A stretch of 64,000 bases of DNA from Prorocentrum cordatum (GCA_963575745.1 CAUYUJ010011214.1:206143-270142); one strand, 5' to 3'. Shown: positions 32,950-45,050, numbered from the stretch's first letter. A program made the numbers and translations. Notes: a model not told the origin generated them from the letters alone.

Positions 32950-34245
32950 TCACAAATTTGATGTAACTATCTTCCTCGCGTAGCCTCCTGGAAGTACTTT
33001 TGTCAAACAGTCCGCTAGCATCTGCTCGCTCTTGACCCACTTGATGCTGACCTCTTTGAGTGACTGCCGCAATATAGCCGCTTCCAGAGAAAGCCTCCTG
33101 TCCGTCATAGAGATCTTCTCCTTTGTGATCGTGTCGTATAGGCTCTTGCAATAGGTCACCGAAATGCATGTCACTGGGCAGGTGTCGTGCACAATCTCGG
33201 TCATGTCCATCTCCGGGTTCAGGATCTCCGCCAGGGTCGACCTCGTCCATATCAACATGTCCACCGAATCTGCACATGAGTAGGCCTCCGCCGATAGAGT
33301 AGATCGCACCACTCGTTGAATCTTGGAAGACTGCCACCCAATGCAGTGTACCTTGTACTTGTTGCTGTGGTCCTCGTTGATCTTCTGGTCGCCCAGCATG
33401 ATGAAGTGTCCGCGTTGTGATCTGTGCTTCGGCAGATTGTCGAAAGCACTGTCGGTGACATTGATCACCATGGTCTCCCACAGGTTCAGGCCTGCTGAAA
33501 ACCTGATCAGCAAGTCGTTCCGCTTCTGAATCCGCCTGATGGCCGCGTTGCCGTCCTGTAGGTCCTGCACCGTCGGAGCTCCCAGCGTAGATGCCAGTCG
33601 GGATGCCTCGAAGGCCTCCTCGAAGCATATCATTCGCGCAGCCCATTGCAGTTGTCCAACTACCATTCGTAGTCCACGATGCTCTGCATGGGTCAAGGCG
33701 CTGTCTGGTGCCTTGCTGCGCTCTCTGGAGATACGTACAATCTGCGTCGACACCACGCAGGCCTCCATGGTGACATTGATGCTGCCGTCCCTGTCCTGCT
33801 TGTAGGCCCGGCCACAGAACGTCGCCTGCTCCTTCCTCGCGTACTTGACCTCGCCAAAGTCAATCTCCTTCTGAAGGTCCTTCATGATCTTGGCGCCCTC
33901 CGGGTCGTCCTGCTTGATGCCCATGGGGAAGTCGTCCACGTGCGGGCACATGATCCCGATGCTCGTGCCCTCCGCATTGCGCTTGATGAAGGTCGCGGGC
34001 TCGAAGCTCAGGCCTTCCCATCCAAGCTTCACGAGCGTCTCGCGTAGTGCCACATACCACGCACGAGCTGCATCGTTGGTCCCGTAGATGCTGTTGTTTA
34101 ACTCCAGCAGGTCGCCTGCCTTCACTCCCGGGATGTTGCACTTCCCGAGGTTCGTCGGGATACGGAAGTAGAGCTCGCGTGTGATGGCTTTGCCTTGCAG
34201 AAAGGCTCCCTTCACATCTGCGATGACTAGTCCAAGTTGAGGCTT
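32950..34245 (-). pseudogene. pol: Copia-3 reverse transcriptase (palm) and RNase H
   Basis: RT palm motifs are intact: VIADVKGAFLQGKAITRELY with the first Asp, SIYGTNDAARAWY, then CPHVDDFPMGIKQ with the Asp pair. RNase H follows: NVTDSAFDNLPK (Asp), RSTLSAEAYSCAD (Glu), and SVTYCKSLYD, where Tyr (TAT on the minus strand, 33151-33153) occupies the position that is Asp in relatives. The C-terminal SEQMLADCLTK is normal. The frame is joined to the upstream part by a one-base shift near 34240. The Tyr change would be expected to impair RNase H. Confidence 0.88.
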
Positions 34246-36092
34246 GATACGATGCTGCACAGGAGTAACGTCATCTGTGCTGAGACTGTAGGTGGGTCCC
34301 GTCGTAGCTTGTCGTCGAACTCCTCCTTGTAGCCTCTCCCACAGATCCTGGCCTTCGGCTCGAAGGTCGTGGGGTCCTTATCGGTCCAGACCACCTTGGA
34401 GCTCAGGATCTTGTCCGGGTCGACCTTGTCGACTGCTGCTCCTGATATATGGGTTGCTGCATCGTACTTGCACCACGTGTTCCGCTCCTTCTCCACCGCC
34501 TGCTGCATCTTCTTCCACTTGAGCTTGTCGTCGCCCAGCGTCTTCAAGTTGATCTCCTGATGCATGTTGGCCCTCGTCGGTTGGCTGCACATCCGCTCGG
34601 CCACGAACGCCTCGACGAGCAGCGGTGTATCTGCCAGCTGCTTGACTGGCCCAGTTTGTGCCCGGGCTCGTTTGATGCTGATCGGCACATCGTCCAGCAA
34701 GAACTCCTTGATCGTGACTGGGTGCTCCTGGCGCTTGCCCTGCGCAGGCTGTCGCGTACTTGACGATGATGTAGCCGGCTGATCCTGCGGTGCCTCTGCT
34801 GGTACTGCTGCCGTCTCCTCCGCCTTCTGGCGTTCCTCCATGTGCCTCTGGATCCTGGCAGGTACTCGAAGCTGAGTTCGATCGTCCTGAGCGTCGTCCC
34901 GCTTGGTCTTTTTGAGCTTCAGGTTCTTCTTGGTGTGCTCCTTGCCTCCGCGCTTCACCTCCTTTGGCTCCTCCATGGTCTCGTCGGTGTTGGTAGGCTC
35001 CTGCGGGGCTGCTGCAGGCTGTTGTCCACCTCCTGGTCCATCTCCAGCTTCCTCTTCCTTTCCCGAAGTGATCTCCTCGATGATCGTGATGGGGTCTTGC
35101 GATACCACATCGTCGATGATCTGAGGGTTGGCTGTCCAGTCCACTCTCGAGATATCTTGAACCAGGTCGCGCGTGTCCAAGTTGAAAAGCTGCCGTCTCT
35201 CGATCTTGTACCCAGGTGCCGGGTCAGGTAGAAGAGGGGCGTGCTTGACGTTGTCCAGCTGCCTCAGGTCGGTCTTGCCCTGGCTGCTGGCCGCCACTGC
35301 TCCCAAGACGGTGCCCCAAGCTTGATGCGCTCGAACAAGTCGTGCTCGAAGGTCCTCCTCCGCTTGATCTTGATCAGCTGGTGCTGTCTCGTACTCGTCG
35401 CCCAGCCTCTGACGCATCGGCATCACGTCGTTATCGTGTACCACTTCCGATCGTCGCTTCCTGCTGTCCGCTGGCTTCGTCAGCTCCACGTTGCCCTGAG
35501 CAGGTGCTGCTGGTGCCGTCGTCGGTGCACTCGAGGGTGCATCACCTTGTCCACCTGCTGGCTGTGGTGGAACATCGCCCTGTCCAGGATGCTGCTGATG
35601 TCCTGGATCTCGGTGATCTTGATGTTGATCTGGCTGCCGATCTGGCCGTTGATCTGGCTGCTGGTCTGGCTGCTGATCTGGCTGCTGATCATCTCGTGCT
35701 GGGTTATACTGTTGACCTCGAAGGTCCAGAAAACCACGCTGACCAGCTCGTCCACGTGCAGGTCCGCCGTCTGAAAACAGGTCGGTGAACTGCATGGTGG
35801 TCACCTCGTGCTCAGTCGCCCTTCGAAGGAGACTGGGTAAACTTAGGATCGGGATCCTGTTATGGATCAGCCAGTAGCCGTGCTCATCCTTGCCCAGGCA
35901 CCGGGCAGGTCCATGCCATCGTGCATGCAGGTTACGCTTTAGGTTATCAGATCGCCAAAACATCAATAAATCATCTTGCTGAAATGGCCCTGGCTGGGGC
36001 CTCGTCCTCGCCAGAACTGTCCGTCTCAATGCTGATGAGTTTGCTGCCTTGAAAAAGGATTCCGAACAGATCTGTTGAAGGTGTAGTCGGTT
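34227..36092 (-). pseudogene. pol: Copia-3 integrase C-terminus, linker and RT finger region
   Basis: In frame with the upstream ORF after the UAG at 36093-36095. It reads FFKAANSSALRRTVLARTRP, then DDLLMFWRSDNLKRNLHARW and LGKDEHGYWLIHNRIPI, an SH3-like integrase C-terminal domain. A long charged linker follows, with (DQQP)n repeats around 35640-35700 and Lys/Glu-rich stretches. Then QEINLKTLGDDKLKWKKMQQ, SSKVVWTDKDPTTFEPKARI and CGRGYKEEF form the RT finger region. It ends at a stop at 34227, where a one-base loss moves the palm into another frame. Confidence 0.85.
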
Positions 36093-39000
36093 CTAGAATG
36101 ACGTCTTCTCGGCCACTCGTGAAACCACTGCTGGGTCGTTGTCGGGATTCGCCAAACTTGCAGGCAATCGATGTCCAGCTCCAAGTACCCACTGCTGTGG
36201 TGAAAAGCCTGCCGTGCTGACAAGTTGATTGCACGCGTTGGCCATGCCACGTACTGCTGCTGCAACCGAATCTTGACCACGAACTTCCCCAGCGTTGAAG
36301 ACACTCGTCGCCATCTCCTTCAGGTAGCGTATCTTCCTCTCGACCTTGCCCATCTGCCAGTGAGCCTCTGGAGCCGCGCTGTTGATCACAATGCCCCGGT
36401 CGTTGCACAGCGTCTCGAACGCGCCCATAAAGGTAGAGTCCTGGTCCTGCTCCACGATGCGTGGTGGCCGGGCCCAGGTAAGCCATCCGAGTTCGAAAGC
36501 CTTCTTCGCTAACTCTGCCGTAGGTCTCGATCCGGGACACGTGTAGATCGCCACGGTGAAGTCCGAGGCCACGTCCACGATAACAAGCACCACGTGCATG
36601 TTCTTGTCCAGGTCGGGTATGATCATGAAGTTCATGCTGATGGCTTCGTTAAAGTCCTGAACCTTAGGCTGAGCTGCCGTAGGTCTCGCTGCCGTCCGAG
36701 CCTGCTCTTCACATGTCGTGCATCTGAAGAGACGTGCTGCTTGTACCGCTCGTCGGATAGCTCCACCATGCTGTAGATACCGTACCAGTGACTCCTTGTA
36801 GGGTCCATGTGAATGGCTCTCGTGTATCTTCTTGATAGCTGCTCGCACGAGTGGTGGTACCGCCGTCCATTCCGCCATCTCGATGTTCTCGCCATGCTTG
36901 CTGAAGATCGCCGCCGCGCTAGCGTGCATCGGCGCCTCCGTCTCCGCAGGGTTGGCCTCGAACTCGTCACAGTCGATGTCGTCGAAATTGTTGGCGTACC
37001 GGGCATAGCCACCATGCTGCTTCTCGAGGTCCCGCTGATCCTCGATGCCGTCCAAGCTCGTTTTGGCCAACTCCTTGGTCCAGTTCCCAAGGCTCGATGC
37101 TGTCCCCTTCGGCCTGTTAATCACGCTCGTGTGTACGTGCTGCTCGTCACACCTGATGCTGTTGAGCTTCTTGCCGAGCATGATGGCCGTCGTCAGGAAC
37201 CTCGTCGGCTTCTTGATTGGATCGCCCATGAAGTCCACCAGGTTGCTGCCCTCGGCGCACTGGTGCATCATCGCGCTCACGAACTCTGAGCCCAGCCATG
37301 GCATAAGCTGCCAGGCTCTTGACGTCAGTGGGTTTTCCAGTAGCATATGAGCTCCTCGGCGCTTGCAGTTGAGCCAGATCTGCTTGACGAACTGCAGGTG
37401 CTTCATGCCGATCGCCAGCTTACGCATCTTCGTGTCCTTCGGGAACATGTGGGATATGTTCGTGAACGGGTCGCAGGGGAAACCCACAATGGTCATGTAG
37501 GGGTCATCCTCGCCCAGCTGCTTCAGGACGGTCTTCTGCGACTTCGCGTCCAGCAGGTCGTCCCCGATCAGGATGTCCCTCGGCCTCGTCACTGGATGCC
37601 GCCGCTGCTGAGCTTCTGATGTGGCTGCCATGCCACCTGCGTAGAGCTCGCAGATGCTGGGCCGCTTCTCCTCCGGGTCCGCCTTCAGCGTGTCCACGAT
37701 CTGCTGGCACTGGTCCAGCTTGTCCTGAATCTCCTTCTCCCACGTCTCGATCTGCTTCCTTTGCTTCCGCCGTAGGATGCCCTTATCGATCTCCTGGACC
37801 TCCGCATTCCAGATGTCGATCTCGTCGGACGTGACTGATGGCTCGATCTTTGTCGTCTCCTTCTTCGGCCACTCCTTGAGCGAGATCGTCAGGTGTCCCT
37901 TCTTCGTCTTGTTGAGAGGCACTCCGTACTTGTTGATCGCCTTGAAGTCCGCCTTCCGATCCTTGATGTATATCACTGTGTCGAGCTCCTCCAGCTGGTG
38001 GATGCTCAGCAGTATTGGCGTCTTTGACTTCGGCAACCTCTGGAAGCGTAGGTTCACGTCAGCTCCAGCAAGTCCAGCCGTCACCTCTTGTTCTTCTTCT
38101 GACATGACCGGTGCGCTATCATTCACGCCTCGGAAGCGCATGGATGATCCTCTCATCCGCGTGGTGACTCTGCCGTCCTCTGTGTAGCCGTCCAGTGATA
38201 TTGAACCTCCACATCCACGTGGGCACGCAGTGTCCAGTACAGCATGTCCATCTGGAATAGGTCCTTTTCGTACTGCGTAGGCTTCGATGTCCTCCAGCTC
38301 CTCGCAAGGTTGCTGCCGCCCTGGTGATGGTGTGCGGTCGCCCTCTGGGACGTAGTTGGTTCCAGCTCGGCGTTCCGTCCACAACCATGTCGGTCGTACT
38401 CCAATCGGTAGGCGCTCGCAGGTACTCCTCACGATGTCACGTAGCTCCGAGGTCTTGTCCCAGGCTGCTTGGCAGAGATCGTAGGCCATATTCCTGAGGC
38501 CGTTTGGTGCCATCTCCATGGTGATGTGCATGAGATGCTGGAAACGATGTAGGGCCCAGTCCATGCAGAACTCCATGTAGTCCCTGAAGGCCGCTTCCAT
38601 GTTCTCGCAGCTGGCCCACAACGCTGCGATCTGCTCAGCACGATCTCGTATCTTCTGTAGGTCGGCCGCTGTGCTGTCTTCCTCCAGGTAGTCTGTGCTT
38701 GGTCTGCTGGGCCACGTCCCTCCTGTCGACCCCGACCCTGGCGTCGGCCTGCTCGGCCACGATCTGTCCTCCGAGCCCACTGGAGTGCTCAGGAGTTCGT
38801 CAGGCTCTTGTGCCTGATGCTCTTCAGGCACTGCGTGTAGCTCGTGTGCCTGGCCAAGCCACTCACTCGTGCTCTGGTCGATCCTCTCTTGGAAGTTCGG
38901 CTGGTCTCCTGCTGCTGATACCGCGTAGGGGTTCACGATCTGCTCCTCGGTGTCGATCCTCACCTTCGTCAGACTCGTGATTTCCTCCATCGTCACGTCC

Positions 39001-40283
39001 ATACTTGCCAGCTGGTCGTTGACAATCTGAATGGCGGTCGTGTCCATCGAGCTGTCCGCCATCAGCAGCTTGACCGCGGTCGCCATTGCGAATCCAGCTC
39101 GTCGTAGAAAACCTCCAGGTCGTCCGTGAAAGCCTCGCCCTCCACGTCCGCCTCCTCGTCCTCCACGTTGTAGCGTACTGGATCCACTCGCTGGTGACCT
39201 CGTCTTCTCGCACTCGGGGTCACCCTTCCAGTGACCCTTCTTGTGGCACGCGTTGCACTTCGTACGCGCCTTGATCTGCTTCAGCTTATCCTCGGCCTCC
39301 TTGTTGTCCATCTTGATGGAGCCCTGCTTGTTGATGTTGGCTTTCCAGCCTCTATTCGACTTGCTCTGAGCAAGCCGCTCCCGGGCCTGCTTGTAGTTGG
39401 GCTTGTGGCTGCGCCGTCCAGCTTTCCAGCCAAGACGTTGAGCCTCCGTCGCCAGGGTGTCGCACTCCTCCTGGCTGATCTCGTCCGGGTCCACGTCATC
39501 AATCACTCCCTCGAACTCGTCGATGTCCGCTGCAAGTGCGTCGTAGTCCGCATCACTCAGGAAGACGTCCTCGTCGCACGGTGCACATTCGTCTCCGAGT
39601 AGGGCTTCTTCTTCTTCTTCGTCGTCGTAGTCCGCCGTGTAGGGTCCGTAGCGTCCATGTCCACGATCATCTCGGCCTGTACTGTCCAGCTGTATCAGCA
39701 TGGCTGCCGTCACGTCGTCCCAGATGTACTCATTGTTGCATTGGCCAAGGACTGCCTTGTGCTCTTGCATGCTGATGTTTGCCAGCTTTAATAGAAGGTA
39801 TGTCCGTAGGTCCTCGCTGACTGTCGTATTCGTTGAAAGTGACTTGAGCCGCTCGTACTCCGTCTCTCGCCTCGATATGTAGTCCTGCACAGACTCCGTT
39901 CTATTGCGAAAACCTCTGAAGAAATACTCCTCGAACGCTTGCTGCAACTGTAGTGGTGTGATCCTCTCGCACGCCTGTCGTACTGTAGTTACCACCAGTT
40001 TGACTGCAGCAAGTGGGTCATTACCTGCTTCGTCCAAAACTGCTTGCGTACTGATCTCAGCCTTCTTACGTGTAAGCGTCCACGCTCGTCCATTTAGAGA
40101 ATTCTTGAGCTTGATCGCGTAGAGCTCCTTGATATTTTCCTCGCTCGCGTGGTAGACGAGTATTGCACGCTCCTCGAACTCCTCGCCGTAGGAAGGGTCG
40201 CCGTTGTAGTGCACCACGCCCTCCTTGTCAACGAAGAGGGGCCCGTCATTGAACTGCTGCTGCTGCTGCTGCCTGGACGTCAT
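36093..40283 (-). pseudogene. gag-pol: Copia-3 gag-protease-methyltransferase-like-integrase polyprotein
   Basis: Start chosen at ATG 40283 (MTSRQQQQQQFNDGPLFVD); the frame is open upstream to 40511 but that part is hydrophobic leader. Gag has HYNGDPSYGEEFEERAILVY and RITPLQLQQAFEEYFFRGFR. The zinc knuckle CNACHKKGHWKGDPEC (C-x2-C-x4-H-x6-C) is at 39220-39257. The protease-like AVLDTACPRGCGG has Asp at 38232-38234 (DTA instead of DTG). The accessory module has ICELYAGGMAATSEA, then IVGFPCDPFTNISHMF and MLLENPLTSRAW. The integrase zinc domain has HESHSHGP...RCTTC; the core has DQDSTFMG and EAHWQMGKVERKIR, but the first catalytic position reads SMNFMII, Asn (36630-36632) for Asp. It ends at UAG 36093-36095 and is otherwise intact over about 1400 codons. 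Confidence 0.9.
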
Positions 40284-40545
40284 CTTGATGACTGTGATGC
40301 TACTGAGCTCGTCACCGATGTAGTAGCTGTCTTGGTCGTTGCTGCTGTAGTTGTTCTGCTCGCCCGGGGTGCCGTTGATGCAACGATCCTCGTCCAAGCT
40401 GTCGTAGGTAATGATTTTGAGCGTCGTGTCGATCGCCGTGATCTGTAGAGCGCAGTGGTTAAGCACCGCGAAGATGTAGGTGAGCGCCAGCATGTAGGTC
40501 TGCACGGCCACTCTATATGAAATCCTCGCACCGCGGACTGATTCA

Positions 40546-40558
40546 GCTCGCGCTACCA
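40546..40558 (-). promoter_or_regulatory. Copia-3 primer binding site
   Basis: On the minus strand TGGTAGCGCGAGC lies two bases inside the 5' LTR. Same first eight bases as the copia-1 and copia-2 sites, compatible with initiator tRNA-Met. Confidence 0.82.
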
Positions 40559-40560
40559 GT

Positions 40561-40815
40561 GTAAATAGTAATCCAAATCACTCCACCCACAACCTCTTGA
40601 TGCAAGAAGAAATAGGCAGAATATGATGCGATTGTTATACCGAATCAAACTCAGCGTTCGATAGGTGCGTCCACCCTCCCGCAACAGCTGGCGGGCAAAC
40701 AGCCAAAACGGCCGCGGTGAACAAGAGAGTGCAAGCATGAGCGAGCGAGAGCAGCAGCAGAGATAATTCTAATTATCATCCTATATCTCACATCTCTGCT
40801 AATGCAACTTTCACA
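40561..40815 (-). repeat. Copia-3 5' LTR
   Basis: 255 bp, pairs with 31553-31807 at a constant offset of 9008 bp with no internal indels noticed. Followed on the plus strand by AATGTCACTGTCCCCCC of family B. Confidence 0.92.
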
Positions 40816-40997
40816 AATGTCACTGTCCCCCCAAACACTTTCGACAGCGGGGCCCCAGTCATCGTACATTGCCAGCATCACACGACCCCTCCCCTAAACC
40901 TGCACCGGAGGGGCCCGGCAGAGGGGTATGGGGGGGGACGTCGGCGCGCACGGAACAGGGGGCCAGCGCGGACGCGGATCAGCCAATCTTTTCTGAT
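40816..40997. repeat. Family B unit 3, second segment
   Basis: Resumes at the AATGT duplication and runs through ACTTTCGACAGCGGGGCCCC and GGCCAGCGCGGACGCGGATC to CAGCCAATCTTTTCTGAT, where the next element interrupts. Confidence 0.85.
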
Positions 40998-41200
40998 CTT
41001 GCAGAGCAATTTACCTCGAGAGAGAGGCCGGGGCAACGTGCATGAGCGCCGCCTGCGCACGCGGCTCCGGTGGTCTTCCGACCATCCCTCGAGCAAAAGA
41101 CTATTGACGTGTAGGTCGCATCCGTTCGAAGACACCTCATCAACATGAACAGCGGAACGTAAAGGCATCAAATGGACAATCTCGGTTACACACAATTTCT
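40998..41200. repeat. Left terminal direct repeat of the RT element
   Basis: Contains TTACCTCGAGAGAGAGGCC, CCATCCCTCGAGCAAAAGAC and AAAGGCATCAAATGGACAAT. A third copy lies at about 46016-46207 inside the segmental duplication. A minus-strand frame (about 105 codons) is open through it in all three copies, with no known product. Confidence 0.8.
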
Positions 41201-41445
41201 ACCCTCCCTACTGATACGGTGGACCGAGGAAGACCTCTTGGGGAAATAAAAACTTGCAGACCCTATCCATGAGGCTGGACATGTGTGCCAACGCTTTCCC
41301 TGCAGGGAGGTGTATGAAGTTGTGCCCGTCATTCAAACCAAAACCATGCTGGCGCAATGTGCATAATTAGCAGTTCTCGTGCAAACCTCAAGTCTTCACC
41401 ATCTGTTCTCTGGGACCGCCAAGTGCGGGATGTAATGTGGGAAGG

Positions 41446-41886
41446 CTATCCTTCGCGCATCATCTGCAGCACGTCTAGCAAAACAGCGTATTGGGAATGC
41501 CAACCTGTTAATCGAAGCTGTCGCCACCGGCTTCGCCGACATGCCAGATCAGCGATTACCCGGCGCCTGAAAGCCGGTGTTGGCATGCCGTCATATGGAG
41601 GAATGTTGTGTTTCGCTTTATGGTCAGCCACACCCGTCCATATCCACTGCTCGTTAGGATGGGCCAAAGACACATCAACGTTATTGAAGAGAACGTGGGC
41701 GAACGCATCCAAAAACTTGACGGACACGGTATTGTCATCGACAGTATGATTCCCAGAATCTTCAAACCCTATTAGTCCTTTATATATTCTGTGGCAACGA
41801 ACTGACAAACACTTTCGGCACATAATGCGCGAAACCATGATCAAGCCATCGACGTACCCGCCGTTGTAGAACGCTCGCTCCCGCAC
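41446..41886 (-). pseudogene. Reverse transcriptase C-terminal part with YVDG palm motif
   Basis: FYNGGYVDGLIMVSRIMCRK then CLSVRCHRIYKG, TVSVKFLDAFAHVLFNN, and LAHPNEQWIW match the layout of an RT palm and thumb: Y-x-D-D followed by hydrophobics, a Cys pair, then a KFLD motif and a P-N motif. The second catalytic Asp reads Gly (GCC on the plus strand, 41845-41847). The frame ends LLDVLQMMREG then UAG, and the same UAG is in the duplicated copy at 47.5 kb. Recognition rests on motif spacing and general resemblance to RTs common in dinoflagellates, not a search. Confidence 0.55.
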
Positions 41887-41922
41887 GGTTGGGAGGCCAC
41901 GGCAAGACTCAGCGTAATTCGG

Positions 41923-44791
41923 TCACTCGACTTGGCCATGAAACTCTTCGCACCTATTGCAAACAATTGACAGCGCCATACGACTCAGCGGACCCCCGAT
42001 TGCATAGTAGATGTGCATATATATATACATATAGGATCGTGTTCGCTTGTCCAATCTATTACTCCATCGTGCTCTGTAGGATGTCTCACGCGAAACAGCA
42101 ACACAGTGAGGAAAGCCACCCTTGTCCACATCTGCGTGTAACGCGTCGAGGCAAGCGTCGAGGAACTGGTTATCAATTGTCTCGAACGCCTGCCCTGCGT
42201 CCGCAACATGATGCGCCTGGGAACTCCATGGGGTCCCCGCACAGCATGCAACATCTCTCCGCGGATCCATCGGCGGCCTCTGGGCACGACAGCCGTAGTA
42301 TGCCATTGCGTACGTCATCCATGGCAGACCGCCTGCTCCACAGTTCCGACCCCTTCCACGCCCTTGATAACAAGCATTGGTACGCGCGCGCAAGGTATCG
42401 GAGTGTGAGCTTGTCGGGGAAGCCGGCGAAAGAAACGACAACCCGCATGCAAGAGTGCCGAGGCTTCACGCGCACATGCTGGCCTACACCTTGAATCATT
42501 TTCCAACACTTGCCCTTGACCGCACTGTACACGTATGGAACATCGGAAAACGAGAAGTAAGAGGACGCGGTACGCAAGCAAGATGGGAGAGCAGAATCGT
42601 ACAACTGCTGGTACTCTCGCAACGCGGCCCCCTTCGTCGTTCCAACTACCACCTCCCATGGATCATCCGCTTTCATGAACTGGTGAAGCAATCGAATGGC
42701 GGCTCCATCAACGGACTGGCTCCACAAAATGGCCGGGTCCTTATCCTGAAGGGTGCACGTTTCGCATGCTGCCTCGATTTTCTGAAACTCTACGTGGTAT
42801 TTCAAGGTGGTCAATGAAATACTATCTGAACTATTGCTCCCGTACCTGACAGACTGGAGGAATGAATGCTGAACGGCTCGCGAGACGCTAACCGAGTGAG
42901 ACCATGTCCGAATTGCTTCAGGGAGCTGCTGGTCAAAGCCCTCACCATGTACTGCACATGGGCGCTTCGAGTAAAATGGGATACGCTGCAAAACTCTACC
43001 TTGGATTGCATCACGTATTACATGGTCGGGCCGCCCCCGTATGCTGATGAAATCGAACTTGTGCAATTTGGCACTCACCGTAAGAAGACGATCTCGCCAG
43101 GCTGGTTGGGCACCAGCAGTGAACATAGTACTCTTCCAAACCATAGACCTGCAGACAGGGTTGCATGGTGCAATTTCCCAAAAGCAACGTGCTACATACA
43201 TTCGCGCGACACGAAGACATGAGACACATGGCAACATAAACATTTTCCCTTTGGGAAGTGGCAAGCCGAAGTGGACTAATCCTGTGTTAATCTTGTCCCG
43301 TACCCTTGACCTGGCCAATGTGCTCTGGAACATGCGCGTCAATTGAAGAAGACGTCACAGGTGATCTGTCGTGCAACCTGGTACTCGGCAAAACACGTCC
43401 CAATCTAGGGCCCCATGAAGCACCTGGAGCCATCGCAGAAGCAGCCACTGATACTGTTTCTCATATATACTGATCGGGCCGATGACTCCAGAGAGTGCCA
43501 TGAAATTGGCATACAAACTGTGAAAAGACATGCGGATCAACTTCACAACTCGATCTCGTCCAAGCCGGTTTCCAGATTGTGCGCCAAAGCGCGCATGCCC
43601 TGTCTGAAGGAAAACCGACAACAGTTGGTTGTTGCAAGTTTGATTGCGGCCTTGTTCATCCCGTATTCTGCGCACAACTTGTCGCGTATTGCCAAACCCT
43701 AACATGTCGCCGTCGTGCTGCATGCTGGCCTTCCAATCGCATCCGTACACGTGGCCGCGTAACAGGCCTCTTATGCACAGTTGTGTTGGCCTCAGGCTCT
43801 AAAAATCTAATGCACGCGGTCTCTGTGGGCACTTCCAGGTTGGAGATCACGCACCGCACAGCCAGCAGCAGGAGCACTGAAGATCGGGATGCTTCTAATC
43901 TGATGTATCTCGGCTCATGAACTGGATTATCAAACTCAACATAAAGCCGTGCATGCGCCTTCAATGCTCAAGACAACGCACTGCCAAACCACTCGTACAT
44001 GGATTGCTCGCGACCCAGTCTCGTCTGGCACGTCCTACATACCTGACCGACCCGGCGGATACCTCATGTATGCATGATTCACCCGCCTGTCTTGCCAATT
44101 TTGCTCGCGCCTCCTGTGCTTGCACAAAGTCAAACACTGTGCGTGCGCATCGCCCTGACGAAATATGTCCACGGTAAGATAAACACGCGATGTGTTCATT
44201 GGTCAGCCCCATGCAAAACCTGCGCTCCATCCCTATAGAACGTCGGCCCCCTAACCACCATTGACGAACTTGTAGTAAGCAACACGCGTTGGCCAGACAA
44301 CACGTCAATCGGAAAGACGAGGCGTCAAACGTATTGGGGTTATTTACCCATAGCATGGTAATATCCTCCAGCATCGCCATCAGCGCTTTCAGGACAATTG
44401 GGTAGTCCTTCGGCAGCAAGCAGTGTAGCAAGCAAAGGTTGTACAAATCCGAAGCGGCTTGGCGAACGCTGGAGTCAAGCTGTACAGGTACAGATCCCCA
44501 TGCATCCGTTTGGATCCGAAAAGCTCCACAACCTGACCCAACGCAGTCCCGAACGTGTTGAAGAAATACGGACAACATCTTCCTGCTCCTTGCACGGGCA
44601 GGCGAGAGCAGGCTGCGCATTGGAAAACGAGTAGCCAGAAACGTCTCGCAACTCTGCGACTGCGCATTCAATACAGGAAGTACACAGCGTGGCTCATGAC
44701 CTATATTGCCAACCGCATCACAAGACAAGCAACACATACATACAATCACACTGGCAATAATGAAATGTGGAACATGCATTTCAAGTGGCAT
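41923..44791 (-). pseudogene. Unassigned minus-strand ORFs upstream of the RT fragment
   Basis: Open stretches in order of translation: 44791-43961 (276 codons), 43964-43656 in another frame, 43750-43355 and 43342-42173 (389 codons) back in the first frame with one stop between, then 42441-41923 in the frame of the RT fragment. Residues look protein-like (LLHQFMKADDPWEVVVGTTK, MRVVVSFAGFPDKLTLRYLA). Near the end, CCMLCGDPMEFPGASCCG may bind zinc. Together they would make a damaged ORF of roughly 900 codons ending in the RT. No domain other than the RT was recognised. Confidence 0.45.
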
Positions 44792-44845
44792 TGGTACACA
44801 AGTCGCCGAGAAGACTGACCTGTTCTGTCACACCACTGGACTTCT

Positions 44846-45050
44846 CTTGCAACGCACTTTACCTCGAGAGAGCGGCCCAGGCAACGTGCATGAGCGCCGC
44901 CTGCACGCGCAGCTCTGTTGGTCTTCCGACCATCCCTCGAGCAAAAGACTACTGACGTGTAGCTCGCATCCGTTCGAAGACACCTCATGAACATGAACAG
45001 TGGAACGTAAAGGCATCAAATGGACAATCTCGGATACACTCACAATTTTT
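44846..45050. repeat. Right terminal direct repeat of the RT element
   Basis: Aligns with 40998-41200 with perhaps a dozen substitutions and small indels, and is followed directly by family B sequence. Confidence 0.8.

Larger units (their letters stand above)
31553..40815 (-). mobile_element. Copia-3: 9.3-kb Ty1/copia-type LTR retrotransposon, nearly intact
   Basis: Two 255-bp LTRs (31553-31807 and 40561-40815) differ at only a handful of positions and are flanked by AATGT duplications (31548-31552, 40816-40820). Family B units 1 and 2 show the empty site (GCATGCAATGTCACTG). Read on the minus strand, it runs LTR, primer site, gag, protease, methyltransferase-like module, integrase, RT, RNase H, a further ORF with a membrane segment, then LTR. 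Only one in-frame stop and one frameshift break the main ORF. The close LTR match suggests a recent insertion. Confidence 0.94.
40998..45050 (-). mobile_element. RT-bearing retroelement with direct terminal repeats (Penelope-like?)
   Basis: Bounded by direct repeats of about 200 bp (40998-41200 and 44846-45050), both starting CTTGCA and ending ACAATTT, and inserted in family B unit 3, which resumes at GTGCTGCCCAAGGTTGTGG. All plausible coding sequence between the repeats is on the minus strand and ends in a reverse transcriptase fragment. No gag, protease, integrase, primer site or TG...CA ends were found, so it is not an ordinary LTR element. Direct (pseudo-LTR) repeats around a single RT ORF are known for Penelope-like elements; the class assignment is inference. 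No clear target duplication was found. Confidence 0.6.

Noticed and set aside
34292-40448. Plus-strand ORFs across copia-3
   Set aside because: Shadows of the minus-strand polyprotein; no domain could be seen in them.
42000-42035. TATATATACATATA as a promoter
   Set aside because: It lies inside damaged minus-strand coding sequence with no start nearby; simple AT repeat.
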